Source: Dryas octopetala (lineage: Eukaryota > Streptophyta > Magnoliopsida > Rosales > Rosaceae). Taken from it: DNA of 64,000 nt. This document shows positions 1 to 12,087 of the stretch, piece after piece (position 1 is the first letter of the stretch; the number at the start of each line of letters is the position of its first letter). The translations under genes were made by a program, and so were the position numbers. Where the stretch lies: assembly GCA_963921425.1 (NCBI GenBank), contig OY992832.1, positions 2,294,001 to 2,358,000 on the forward strand. The letters are read 5' to 3'. Below the pieces are notes generated by a model. That model worked only from the letters and a program-made list of their open reading frames with translations, made no database searches and was not told the DNA's origin.

Positions 1-130
1 GCCTGTGAGTTGATTATGTATTTTGTTCTATGATATAAAACTCACATGCGTGTGTATTTCTTTTTTGTTCAATATGTGGTATTTTGGTTATTGGTTCGTA
101 CTAGCATCTACTTATTTTCTGTTGTTGTAG

Positions 131-1060
131 GCTGTTGTATTCACTGATATCAGTCTCGAGAAAGCCATTGAATTCAATGACTATAGTCATAATCATCAGC
201 CTCCAATCGCCTTCATTAAAACTGAAGTTAGAGGCCTTTTTGGTTCTGTGTTCTGTGACTTTGGACCTGAGTTCACTGTTTTTGACGTTGATGGGAATGA
301 TCCTCACACGGGTATTATTGAATCCATCAGCAATGACAACCCTGCTCTAGTGTCATGTGTTGATGATGAAAGACTTGAATTTCAGGATGGGGATCTTGTT
401 GTGTTCTCAGAAGTTCACGGAATGGCAGAACTAAATGATGGAAAGCCAAGGAAGATAAAAAATGCTAGGGCTTACTCATTTACTCTTGAGGAGGATACCA
501 CAAATTTTGGTACCTATGAGAAAGGTGGCATTGTAACACAGGTGAAGCAGCCAAAAGTGTTGAACTTTAAGCCATTGGGAGAAGCACTCAATGATCCTGG
601 TGATTTTCTTCTCAGTGATTTCTCCAAGTTTGATCGTCCACCTCTTCTACACTTAGCATTTCAAGCGCTGGACAATTTTGTGTCTGAGTTGGGACGATTC
701 CCTATTGCTGGTTCAGAAGAGGATGCTCAGAAACTTATATCTATTTCTTGTAACATTAATGAGAAATTGGGAGATGGGAAACTGGAAGATGTTAATCCAA
801 AACTTTTGCGGCACTTCGCCTTTGGTGCAAAGGCAGTACTAAATCCCATGGCTGCCATGTTTGGTGGTATTGTGGGTCAGGAGGTTGTAAAAGCTTGCTC
901 TGGAAAGTTTCATCCACTCTTCCAGGTCAGTACACATTCTTGTTTCTACTATGTTTTGAAGAGTTAAAAATGTTCTCATCCCCCCTGTCTATGTAATTGT
1001 GTGAACAAGTCTTAACCTAAGCCTTTTACATAGGTACCTATTATGAATGCTCTCTCTCTT

Positions 1061-1092
<32 letters not shown>

Positions 1093-2676
1093 ACACACAC
1101 ACACACACACACACATACAGAACTAGATACTCAACATCATTCTAAGAGTTCATTCTTTCATCTAGAAGTTTACCTTTCTTTGAAAGCTAAGAATTATTTG
1201 GTACCTAGTTATTTTGACTGCTGGTAGTAACTGGTGTTTAACTTGTTTCTACAGTTCTTCTACTTTGACTCGGTGGAATCACTTCCAACGGAGCCACTGG
1301 AATCCAGTGATTTGAAGCCATTAAATAGCCGTTATGATGCACAGATTTCAGTTTTTGGTTCCAAGCTACAGAAGAAACTGGAGGATGCTGAAGTATTTAT
1401 TGTTGGATCTGGCGCCCTAGGGTGTGAGTTGTTAAAAAATGTTGCCCTGATGGGAGTTTCCTGTGGCAACCAAGGGAAGCTAACAATCACTGATGATGAT
1501 GTAATTGAGAAGAGTAACCTCAGTAGGCAGTTCCTCTTTCGTGATTGGAACATTGGGCAGCCGAAATCTACGGTTGCTGCCTCTGCTGCTGCATCAATAA
1601 ACCCTCGCCTCAACATCGAAGCCTTGCAGAATAGAGTTGGCACTGAAACTGAGAATGTGTTTGATGATACCTTCTGGGAGAATTTAAGTGTTGTTATTAA
1701 TGCACTAGATAATGTCAATGCCAGGCTCTATGTTGATCAGAGGTGCGTATATTTCCAGAAGCCGCTTCTTGAGTCAGGTACTCTTGGTGCAAAATGCAAC
1801 ACTCAGATGGTTATTCCTCACCTAACAGAAAACTATGGTGCCTCAAGAGACCCTCCGGAGAAACAAGCACCCATGTGCACTGTGCACTCATTTCCACACA
1901 ACATTGACCACTGCTTGACATGGGCTCGATCTGAGTTTGAGGGTTTGCTTGAGAAAACTCCAGCTGAAGTGAACGCATATTTGTCCAAGCCAAGTGAATA
2001 TACCATTTCAATGAGGAATGCTGGCGATGCACAGGCCAGGGATACCTTGGAGCGTGTTCTTGAGTGCCTTGACAGAGAAAGATGTGAAACATTCCAAGAT
2101 TGCATTTCCTGGGCACGCCTAAAGTAATTCATTAGATAACAGATAATATTATATCGTTTTCCCCCTCCTTCCTCTCTGTAATCGTGATTTATATTGATGC
2201 TTTGTTTCTTCAATTCTGATGCATGCTTTTTGTTTACACAGGTTTGAAGATTATTTTGCCGAACGCATGAAACAGCTGGCTTATACATTTCCTGAAGATG
2301 CTACAACTAGTACTGGGGCTCCATTCTGGTCTGCCCCTAAGAGATTCCCCCATCCACTGCAGTTCTCAGCTGCTGATCCTGGTCACCTTCATTTTGTTAT
2401 GGCAGCATCCATACTAAGGGCGGAAACATTTGGGATCCCAATCCCCGACTGGGTTAGAAACCCTAAGAGGTTGGCTGAAGCTGTTGAAAAAGTGGAAGTC
2501 CCTGAATTTCAGCCCAAGAAAGATGTGAAAATAGTGACTGATGATAAGGCTACCAATGTAACTCCTCAATCTATAGATGATGCACAGGTCATTAATGAAT
2601 TAATTATCAAGTTAGAACAGTGTCGGGAGAAACTCCCACCAGGGTTCAGAATGAAACCAATTCAGTTCGAGAAGGT

Positions 2677-2707
<31 letters not shown>

Positions 2708-3375
2708 ATTGTAACTTTCTGCCATGCAAAGTTGTGAATCAACTAGGATTTTTATACTTAGCTTTGGCAAATTTGCAGGATGATGATACAAATTACCATA
2801 TGGATATGATAGCTGGGCTTGCCAATATGAGGGCTAGGAATTACAGCATTCCTGAGGTTGACAAGCTGAAAGCCAAGTTTATTGCCGGTAGGATTATCCC
2901 TGCAATTGCAACCTCCACTGCAATGGCCACAGGACTTGTGTGCCTGGAGCTTTACAAGGTTTTGGATGGAGGCCACAAGGTGGAAGACTATAGAAACACA
3001 TTTGCAAATCTAGCCCTACCTTTGTTCTCCATGGCTGAGCCAGTTCCGCCCAAGGTCATCAAGCACCGTGAATTGAGCTGGACTGTCTGGGATAGGTGGA
3101 TCCTGAAAGACAATCCTACTCTGAGGCAACTTATTGAGTGGCTCAAGGAGAAAGGGCTGAATGCTTATAGCATCTCATGTGGAAGCTGCCTGCTTTATAA
3201 TAGCATGTTTGCTCGACACCGAGAGCGAATGGACAAGAAGGTGGTGGATCTGGCTAAGGAAGTCGCCAAGGTGGAACTGCCTCCATATCGTTGCCACTTG
3301 GATGTTGTTGTGGCTTGTGAGGATGACGAGGACAACGATATTGACATCCCTCTGATATCCATTTACTTCCGTTAG
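131..3375 (+). CDS. UBA1: Ubiquitin-activating enzyme E1, C-terminal 897 residues (5' end outside window)
   Basis: Exons are 131-925, 1255-2123, 2242-2674 and 2779-3375. All splice sites are GT-AG and the phases agree. The enzyme adenylates ubiquitin with ATP, holds it as a thioester and passes it to E2 enzymes in cytosol and nucleus. The first exon here carries the first catalytic-cysteine half-domain and the rest of the inactive adenylation domain. The second carries the active adenylation domain, with the nucleotide loop GSGALG near 1411 and the NLSRQFLF signature near 1515. The catalytic cysteine is in PMCTVHSFP (codon 1876-1878). The last exon ends in the ubiquitin-fold domain that binds E2. 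About 190 N-terminal residues lie upstream of the window, judging from the usual length of about 1,080-1,090. The first intron holds a compound CT/CA repeat, and the third is only 104 bp with a CT repeat just after its donor. Identification is very secure. Confidence 0.96.
1050..1115. repeat. Compound (CT)n(CA)n microsatellite
   Basis: A CT-rich run to about 1088 is followed by about 13 CA units. It lies inside a UBA1 intron and is a likely polymorphic marker. Confidence 0.95.
2681..2707. repeat. (CT)n microsatellite next to a splice donor
   Basis: An uninterrupted CT run begins six bases after the GT of the third UBA1 intron seen here. That intron is only 104 bp, so the repeat makes up about a quarter of it. 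Confidence 0.95.
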
Positions 3376-3853
3376 GTTGTGTTCTCAAATCCGCCGGTAT
3401 TATCGGTCTGTGATTTCAGGATGAGAACTCTACATTTTTAGGATTTGGAGTCTACAGTTTCATTCCTGTGTTAATTCATGATGAGCACAGAGTTGAAAAA
3501 TTATCACAGCTGTTTCATATTCCATACATATATCTTTAAAAGTAACTCCTGTTTGATAATCTATTTGCTTTTTTGTAATAATCTTTAGTGTCCAGTCCAC
3601 AAACAAACAAGAAAAAGGAAAAATAAAAATGGGGGGAGGGGGTGCAACGATGCAACTGATCATGAGAATTTGACCTTCATAATCTATTAATACGTTAAGG
3701 TGAGATCGTAGCTTTTCAGACGTCGTAGGTATAAGTGCTCGGAGGTCGTTTAAATTGTTGACAAATTTTCTTGATCAGATTTTCCCCTCCCTTTGTTTTT
3801 ACAATTTTATCATTATATCCTCTTTATATTTTTAAATTATCATCAATTTTTAA

Positions 3854-3884
<31 letters not shown>

Positions 3885-3887
<3 letters not shown>

Positions 3888-4285
3888 GAGTGCTTTAAAG
3901 CTAACTAGTTAGCAAGTTAATACGAACCTAATCATGCTTTTGGGTCCACCACATTACTAATCTCATAATTCGAACTATCAATTATTTAGGCCATTTTTCA
4001 AAGATCATCATTGCAAAAAATCAACTAAATTGAAAATCATGTAGTCATCTAATTAAGATCAAATAAATAGAAGATCATTATTTTCGATAAAAGTATACTA
4101 ATAGTTGTTATTATAATCAAATGGCTAAATGACTTCCGATTTTAGAGATTTTTTACAGGAATAATCTTTGAAATAGGGCCTAAAAAATAAACGATTCGGA
4201 TTTTGAGATTACATTGTGCAGTGGGCCCAACATAGTGGTTAGTTTTGTATTAACTTTCTAACTAGTTAGTTTTAAAGCATTCTTG
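3885..4285. mobile_element. Foldback MITE, 401 bp, about 40-bp terminal inverted repeats
   Basis: The left end reads GGGGAGTGCTTTAAAGCTAA and the complement of the right end reads CAAGAATGCTTTAAAACTAA. The match continues through CTAGTTAG and AAGTTAATAC for roughly 40 bp with a few mismatches. Both sides are (TA)n, so the target-site duplication cannot be read; it is either TA-rich or a longer stretch of TA repeats. There is no coding capacity. The superfamily is unresolved: Tc1/mariner-like or Mutator-like insertion into TA repeats are both possible. Confidence 0.8.
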
Positions 4286-4838
4286 TATATATATATATAT
4301 ATATATATATAATAAAAAGAAATCTACACCAAACCACACCATTCTTTTCAGACTCGTTATCATGCCGCTTCTTGTTCACCCAAATGTTCACTTGGAAGAA
4401 CTTGACTAGTTTATAATCAATTAATCATATAGCAAGACTTATATAGATCCAAATTTCAGAGAAGGGGTAACACGAAAAGCTAATGAGAACAATATAATAC
4501 ACAGAATTGTATGGAATATGCAGAAATTTTGCTTTTTATTTGTGATTGCAAATCAAAGACCTTAATATTTTGTTAACACTTAAGAAATCATTACTCCATT
4601 ACTTCATCGCCTATTGCTAAAATTATATAAGATTAATACCAACTTAATATGAATTATAACTCAATGTGTTACATAATAGTAACAAACTAAATTCAGTGTT
4701 TTCGACCAATGAACCTGTAGCCAGTTCTGACTAGTGGATGCACGTGTGGTTACTCTGATTGATGGTTATCACAGTGCCTAGTGATTTCCAAGACAACAGA
4801 GCATGCGATACCACTATACCAGTGGTAGAGGACCAAAA

Positions 4839-5568
4839 TAGGGGTGTAAACGAGCCGAGCGAAGCTGAATATTATAGTGTCCAAGCTTGGCTTGTTTTAA
4901 ATTTTTCATTTTTTCGAGCTTGCACCTGGCTTGGCTTGTTTCTTATACGAGCTGAGTTTGAACGAACTAAAAAAAATCGAACTCAATACGAACTCGTACT
5001 GTATCGAGCTTATTCACATAATTTTATCAAAGATATTTTATTAGCTACTATTTTTAAAAAATATTAATTTTTATTGAACATTTTCTTCTTGAAAGCATTA
5101 TAATATGTTAATTTAACTTAGAGTTAATATATATTTTTAATTAAATTAGATAGACACAAAAGACTTCTTTAAAACACCATATAGATGAATATGGTTTCCA
5201 TAAAATACAACTATACCAAATAATTTCATCTAAACATTGATAACTTATAATATTTGTAAAAATTCTTATTAAAAAAGTGACGTAAAGTAGTATAAGTCTT
5301 ATAACCAAACAATACAAAAACAAAATAGGAAATAAAAATAGCAAATCCTCATATAAGCTATGGAAAATGAGGTATGAAACATAAAAACTAGAAAATACGA
5401 GCTGCTCACGAACTTTCCGAATTGAACATACTAAAGCTCAAGCTTGGCTTATTTCTTAAACGAGCGAGCTTCGGCTTGGCTTGTTTTTTTTGAGCCAAGC
5501 TTAAACAAACTAAGCTCGAGCCAAACTCGATACGAATTTGAGCAGTATTGAGCCAATTTACAGCCCTA
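4839..5568. mobile_element. Non-autonomous hAT-type element, 730 bp, 8-bp target-site duplication
   Basis: An exact 8-bp duplication GACCAAAA flanks the element (4831-4838 and 5569-5576). The ends are TAGGGGTGTAAA and TTTACAGCCCTA, a 12-bp inverted repeat with one mismatch. The TAGGG/CCCTA termini and 8-bp duplication fit the hAT superfamily. Subterminal regions carry many copies of AAGCTTGGCTTG-like motifs in both orientations, as expected for transposase-binding repeats. The middle is AT-rich with no transposase. The exact duplication suggests it is not very old. Confidence 0.85.
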
Positions 5569-5952
5569 GACCAAAACATGTGTTGTGTATCAAGGTGTAT
5601 CCAATTCAATCGACATGTTATCTCATTCTCAACTATATTTAACAATAAATTTTGAAAGCCATCCTTGTACATATACGTAATGTAAACCACATTATGAAAA
5701 ACTAAACCACTTTAAAGGAATGTTCTCTCAAAGAACGACCAACAATCAAAGACGATCAAAACTGATCATCTCTTGCTCCATAACTGTTCTTGTATTAACT
5801 TTTCATGTATCCATTGAATTTCACTGATTCATATCAAATCCTATAGCAACTCAAGTTTAGCACCATTAGACATCAAAGCTTACTTTGGTTCTAGATACAA
5901 ATGTCAGCATGGACTTGCACGACTGCCACATGTAATTCAGAAATGAGTGGCA

Positions 5953-8591
5953 TCAGCTTTTATCAGCACCTTCATCAAATGCAGCAGAGCCCACAACTCG
6001 GAAATCCAGTTTCTTCTGAGACTTCAAGCGACGGCGTTCATCAAAATTCTCCCATCCTTCAAACTGTGAGAAAATATTGGTGTCATACCATTAAAACTGA
6101 CAAATTTGACAAATTTACATTTGCTGCTAAAGTACACACCTCACGAAGGAGATCTGTGGTTATTTCTGTGTTGTGCAAATCAAGTGTTGTGAGTTGTAGG
6201 CACATTTTGAACAGCGTAGAAGGAAGAGATTTCAGCCCATTATTACTGAGATACAAAGACTGCACACACGTAAAAGCTTTGGGGTCAATATCAGCCTGAT
6301 GATGAAGCACAAGACAGATGTGATTGCTACTATACCTCCAGCACTTACTTACTCTTCAAGTGAAAGTTTACCAAATTTCATTCCTTTCATATGATTAATT
6401 GGAGGACTAAGCAGTAAAAAGGTCAAGATTTAGGTTACCATGATGCAGTAGGACAGAAGATTATGCAAATTAGGACAGGAACAAGTAGGGACCTTTAGAT
6501 TATGCAAATTTCCAAGTGTCTCAGGCAACTCATACAGAAGATTTGATGAAAGATCAACCTGCAACATGCTGAAAGCAAGTCAGGTACATGAAATAGTAAG
6601 GAAACCAACCAACCCTCTAGTCCCCAGCTGCCCAACAACACCCAAAAGGATAACACCAAGAATACCACCTCAATTAGAGCATTACAGTCCCCTATACATG
6701 TAGGCATGGAGCTTATCCTGGACATAGACACATAGTTTTATCAAGACAAAAGTCATTGGTTATCAAACATGATATATGTCTTTAAGAAGTTGCTTCATCA
6801 ACATATCATCAAGTATAAAGGGGAAAAAAATCTTTGTAGACAACAAAAGATGTTAAAAAAAAAAAAATCAAAATTTCCACAAAGAAGAAATATGCTTAAA
6901 ATAATTTTTTAAAAAAAGGGAACCAGATTTTGATCCTCTAATTCTTAAAATAAGAAAAATATACATGTCCTTGCTTAAAATACTTTCAAAATTACCTGTT
7001 ATTATTAGCTTTCAGAACTTCCAGCTTAGTAAGAAGTCCTATTTCAATTGGGAGGCTAGATAACTTGTTGTTCGCAACATGAAGTTGTGTCAGTGATGTC
7101 AACAAGCCCAGTGCAGGTGGCAAAGTCGTTAAACTGCAAAAATCATGCAATTCATCAAACATCCAACACAATGTGAAGAAATATAAAATGAAAGTTATTC
7201 TGATTTAATGTGGTTTGTTACTTATATCCAAGAGAGCAAAAGATACTCACTGGTTTTGGTTCAGAGACAGGACGATTAGATACTTCAAGGACGTTAGTCC
7301 TTCCCAGCTAATAGAATTATCTGATATATCATTTGCACTGAGAAACATTTTCTACAAAATTTTGAGAATGAATTGAAACTATGTAAAAATTCTGGAAAGA
7401 AGTCGATTTAGCTGAAACATCCAATCTTGGCAGAAAAGAAAAGAAAAGAGGAATTGTATACCTGCAACGAGCTCAAACATCCAATCTTGGCAGGTACTTC
7501 TTGAATAGCATTATTGTCGAGTGCAATAACTCTTGCAGAAGTTCCAGAAGCCCACACTTCATCAGGTATAGCCTTTTCAAATTCAATCGACAACAATTTT
7601 CAACATCAGTAAACTCTAGTCCTCTAAAATATTAGTTGGCAGTAAATTAATCAAAATCGATATTGAATTCCTGCAAGATTCACAGGTATCATGATTCTGA
7701 ATCCTTCTTAGATGTCTAAAGGTAAAACAACTCTGCAAGGTATATTACTTCTACTAAAATACTCAATACTTGTCACCCAAGGTAAATATCTTACATATTG
7801 AAACATGCATGCTCCTCATAATGTGAAATGTGATTAGAAAAATAAAAACATTAGATAAAGGGTCCACAATCATCGAAAACTAGTTTCTTATACCTTCAAG
7901 TTGCAGTCAGACAGTCCTATAACTCCAGTAGTCTTCCATCGTTCCAACCGGTTCCTATCAACAGGAACTTCGATCTTTTCTTTTTCCGATTTATAAGCAT
8001 TGTTGCCTCTAGTAATGGGGCGTGTCTGAGCTTGTTTTAGGATGGGCCCGTCCTATTCGTGCATAAATTCAAGAAGTACTGAATTCTCAATAACCCATTT
8101 GTTATATATAAATAGTTCCAGAAACAAACTTAAAAAATATACAAAAAAAATCCACAATTACTATAATCTGAAGTGTGATCAAATGCATCATCTATATTTT
8201 CACGCAAGAAAAAAAAAAATTCTTTCTTTGATAAAATTTCACTGTCTTTCTACTCAATTATTTTCTCAACTACCAACCAAGTGGGTTCTTCCATTTCCAT
8301 CAAACTTAATATCCCAATTCAAGTTCTTTTTTTTATTTGGGTAAGGAGAAAAAAACTCAAATTTCTAGAAAAAAGAATTGAATTTCAGAAGAATACCCCT
8401 TGGTGCAAGCCCTGGGAAGCCATGAGCATGATCTTGGACCCATTGGTGACCTCAGACTCCCTCACTGTCATTCCATCCACCAAAAGCTTCCCTATCACCA
8501 TATCACCAAACACCCAAAACCCAAAGTAAAGTACAAGATTGAAGATTTCCCATTAATTATGGCTCAGAGAAATCCAATAAAATTCTATAAA

Positions 8592-8631
<40 letters not shown>

Positions 8632-8813
8632 CCTTTGAAAATGAGCTTTTGGCCACGAGGGAGGACATTGGTGAGAGGTTGCAGAAGGGACTTGAGGTCT
8701 TTGATGGATGTGTCCGGAGGAAGATTTGTGATGGGTATGGTTCTACCACTGAACTTCACGTTGACGCTTATGGTGGTTCCGCTAACATCACCGCCGGTGT
8801 CACCGCTCTCCAT
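5953..8813 (-). CDS. LRR protein with N-terminal ubiquitin-like domain (At2g30105-type)
   Basis: There are ten exons: 8813-8633, 8491-8397, 8052-7894, 7572-7462, 7351-7251, 7133-6996, 6717-6669, 6558-6493, 6295-6140 and 6063-5953. Phases agree and give 388 residues. I chose ATG 8813 (MESGDTGG) over an in-frame upstream ATG at 8957 because the ubiquitin-like fold starts soon after it. Residues about 12-95 form the ubiquitin-like domain (SVNVKFSGRTIPI, KLIFKGKLLVDG). Residues about 140-350 carry leucine-rich repeats such as LTQLHVANNKLSSLP and VDLSSNLLYELPETLG. The C-terminal tail (FDERRRLKSQKKLDF) matches the Arabidopsis protein as I remember it. The molecular role is unknown; the ubiquitin-like domain suggests proteasome or ubiquitin-pathway contact. 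The small exon 6717-6669 is required to keep the reading frame. Confidence 0.92.
7410..7493 (-). repeat. 24-bp exon fragment repeated in the adjacent intron
   Basis: A 24-bp segment of exon 4 (7470-7493) recurs with one mismatch in the following intron (7410-7433), 60 bp apart. The intron copy reads, on the coding strand, CTGCCAAGATTGGATG then TTTCAGCT, and so creates a TTTCAG that could act as a cryptic acceptor. Confidence 0.8.
8592..8630. repeat. (GT)n(GA)n microsatellite abutting a splice donor
   Basis: On the coding (minus) strand the intron 1 donor reads GT followed directly by the CT run. The repeat is therefore part of the 5' splice-site context of the LRR-UBL gene. Confidence 0.93.
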
Positions 8814-9859
8814 TGTTTGCTTTTGCAGTGAGTTATTGGTATCGTTTGTGAAGAACTTCTTCAGGACTTCTTGGGGTTCTTTGCAGTGGGTTCGTTGTAT
8901 TCGTCTGTGTTTGTGTTCATCAAATTGAACAAATATAAATGTTTGATGAGGGGGCAAAAGAGTCTTTTGGAAGTTAACTGAGCAAATGTTGTTGCTAATG
9001 CTGATAGTTTGGCATCATTTGGGCCTCGTCTGAACTTGGGTTGTTTTGATGCTTGCGAATCCTCATAACTCTGTGGGCCATTTTAGTACAGGCCCTACAG
9101 GGTCACTGAGCCTAGATTTGCAATGGTTTTTTTATTTGTTGGGCTTCGGCCCTCCATAGTATTAAAAAGAAAATTTTAAGAACAAAAATTGAAAAGTTAA
9201 TCCCACCTTCAATCATCCCTCCCTTGTTGCCTACACGACAACACAAATAAGCATCTTACAATTTAATAGGGATCTGAATTCTCTACAATATAATTCTGAT
9301 AATTTATTTAACTTCATTTATATTCGAAAAGTGTTACGAAATTATTTTATGTTTTACTTCTTATTTTTGAATGATAAATACATATTTAAGATTTAAGATT
9401 AAAAATTAAACATAAACAAACATAAATTAAAATTAAAATTAAAAAATTAAAAAACAAGCAGAGGATTTCATTTCTGCCAATAGAACCACCCTTGTATAAT
9501 TTGATCAAGCTACATGTAGTTTTTACTTGGAAGAAAGTTTTTTCAGAAAACCCAAAAAAAGGAATGCAAGGGCTCTACTACTCCAAATTCAAAAAATGGA
9601 CTCATATAAACAAACATAATATTAAGATACTTCACCCATTACCTTGGTTTGCTTTATTGATTGGTAATGAGTTTAGTTAGTTAAGAAGGAGAAATTGTAG
9701 ATGTAACCCATGTATACAACATCCTTCTCATATTCAATCTTTACATATTAATCATGTTATTAATTATTATAAAAATGCGATATACAATTGTTGTACTTGA
9801 GAATTTCTCAAAAAAGCCATATGCTTTTATACAAAATCTTCTCTTTGAAGATTGTCATG

Positions 9860-10057
9860 TTAAGTCCTGATTGGTTCTAGTTGCAAACTTAGGATTGTGT
9901 TTCCCGCTTAAGCTGTTTGGGTTTTGGGCATTGCCCTGTTGTCTGTACTCTGTAGGCCTTTTTGCTCTCAGTGTCTTCTTTGCAGTCCCTTGGCCTTTTT
10001 CTTGGGCTCCTGCCCAGTTGTGCCACTAAAATTGATATTAAAAAAAAAAAAAAAAAA
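9860..10057 (+). mobile_element. Possible 3' end of a LINE or SINE with poly(A) tail
   Basis: A GC-richer stretch (GTTTTGGGCATTGCC, then CTTGGGCTCCTGCCCAG) stands out from AT-rich surroundings. It ends in TTGATATT followed by a run of 18 A. That layout resembles the 3' end of a plant non-LTR retroposon. No target-site duplication was found, so the call is tentative. Confidence 0.3.
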
Positions 10058-11804
10058 CTTTATATTAAGAAATGAATATTTATGCCATTAGAGTTTATTC
10101 CAAGCCATTTTCTTTAATGCATTAAAGAATTTCAACCAGAATATGCAATCAACAACTGATTATTAAATTGTCTAGCAAAAATAACTTAATTTTTAAAGTA
10201 CAAAAGAAAACTAACAAATTTCTTAAAACAGTTGCAGTAACAAATTAACAATAATATAAGGAGCTGCAAGCCTGCAATAACAATAATATAGGAATAACTA
10301 TTCCAGTGTTTTGCCAGATGCAGGTCAACTAGATCTGGTCATCTGGAGCTGTAGAACTTGGACTAAAAGACAGGCATTTTGCCAGCTCGGAGGTTGAACA
10401 GAGTGAAATGAATGAATGCACCCTTAATTTTTTTTTGGTCAATAAATGCATATATACCTTAATTGGGTGGCCAAAGAAGTGCTGCAAAAACCGAAAAGAA
10501 TCATAATTTTGGTTCACATGAAAGAGGATCTCTAGGCTGTTCTATGTTCAATCAATCAAGCATTTGGGTTTGCCACGAAAATACAAGATATTCTCTTCTT
10601 TTACTCTGCTATTCTTCTTCTGCCAGTGCCACCATGTGGACTTTTCAGAACCCACCCACCATTTGGTGGGTTTCAAACTTTCAACTTTAACTTTCTTTCT
10701 TTTTTATCTTTAATTAGCTTTTGGAAACAACAGGATTCAGTTTTTCAGAGCTACCAAACATGCATTGTCTCCACTACAGTATGCAGTTATTAAACATGGT
10801 CCCCATCACACATGTTCAAAACCATCATCACCTCATATTCATCAAGGAAATTCTACCATTACGGACATGTATAGTATATAAATACGATTGTAAATTTAAA
10901 TATTGACGAATGCATATTATGATTTAAAAATTTGTAGCACTAAATTTGTTTGTATATCTCTAATTGGTTTTAGTTGTGCTAGTGTGAACAGGGTGAAGAT
11001 TTTGGCACTCAGATTTCAGATGCGAATGGGCTGGCAATAAATCAGCACGCTCCCACACTTCTGCTGCTCTGCATAGACTGTATTGAGTGATTGAATATTT
11101 ATTATGAAGGTGATCCCTCACCCTAACTTACTTACTTACTTACTTGTACTTTAAAATAATCAAAAATAAGCTGTTACATAGCAGGAGCTTGTGCTCATTT
11201 AGCTACATTTCTCTTTGTTTGATTTGCTCTGCTAATTAAGCATTGAAGAAGGCGCACATGATTGCCATAAAAGCTCACAGAAATATGCTCAAGACAATTG
11301 TTAACCACAATCGTTCATGCGCATAACTAGTGCATTTAAATATTATTGAAAATACGCACACAAAAATCACATTATCTATCAGTCAAGACCAACTGTTGTA
11401 GTCGAGCAGTATTCTCATTTCTTTCTCTAAAATCTCAATTTATAGGAAAACCAAAGATTAATGAAGTCCCCCAACCAATAATATAGGCCAAAGTTGAGCT
11501 GTAAAATGCAAACAACCCTAAGAAACAGACTTGACCAGGTCCACAGAAAAATCTTTGGAATTAAGCAAAATTACTCCCCCCCCCCATCTGCTAAACAGGA
11601 CCTCTCATCTATAATTAGGTTTTAACTTGTAATTCCCAATTGACCCATCTACCAATCAGAACCTCTCATCCCCCTTCTCTCTTAAACCCCATTAAGGCAA
11701 AAACATTAAACCAAAAAAACACAACCCCTCTCTCAACTACCTTAACCAACTGCCTAAGCCCCCCAACCCAACCCAACCCTACGGTCCCTACCCCATCATT
11801 TTTA

Positions 11805-11827
11805 CCTCTCTCTCTCTCTCTCTCTCT
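11805..11827. repeat. (CT)n microsatellite in 5' leader
   Basis: A CT run about 260 bp upstream of the glutaredoxin-like ATG, in a broader pyrimidine-rich leader (about 11740-12070). Y-patch-like CT tracts are common near plant transcription starts. Confidence 0.9.
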
Positions 11828-12087
11828 ATCTCTATCCCCCTTCTCTCTCTATCTCTCTGGAAAGCTCTCACAGCTTTGCAGAGCTCTCTTTCAAATTTCA
11901 ATCACCAAGGCCTTCGCTTTAAGCAAGAAAAACCCAGAAAACAAAATAAATCAGAGAGAAAAAAAAAACCAAACCCAATTGATATCTCTCTCTGTCTCTC
12001 TAGCTCTCTGTCTTTCCCAAGTCACAAAGTTTCAATTTTGTTCATCTGGGTCTCTCTGGAAATCCATCGTCAAATCCCAATCCTCAA

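Larger units (their letters stand above)
3376..5952. other. Intergenic region between convergent UBA1 and LRR-UBL genes
   Basis: It holds the UBA1 3' UTR (to perhaps 3560), a 401-bp foldback transposon (3885-4285) set in TA repeats, and a 730-bp hAT-like element (4839-5568). I see no coding potential; short open frames across the hAT-like element are AT-rich and unlike any protein family. Confidence 0.7.
8814..12087. other. Intergenic region, LRR-UBL promoter side to the glutaredoxin-like gene
   Basis: These 3.3 kb lie between divergently transcribed genes. They include a possible retroposon tail near 9880-10057, AT-rich tracts, and a CT-rich leader of the next gene (about 11640-12087). I found no convincing coding sequence; the open frames near 10463-10900 have no recognisable features. 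Confidence 0.6.

Noticed and set aside
4759-5067. 102-codon plus-strand frame
   Set aside because: It spans the edge of the hAT-like element, is AT-rich and has no family resemblance.
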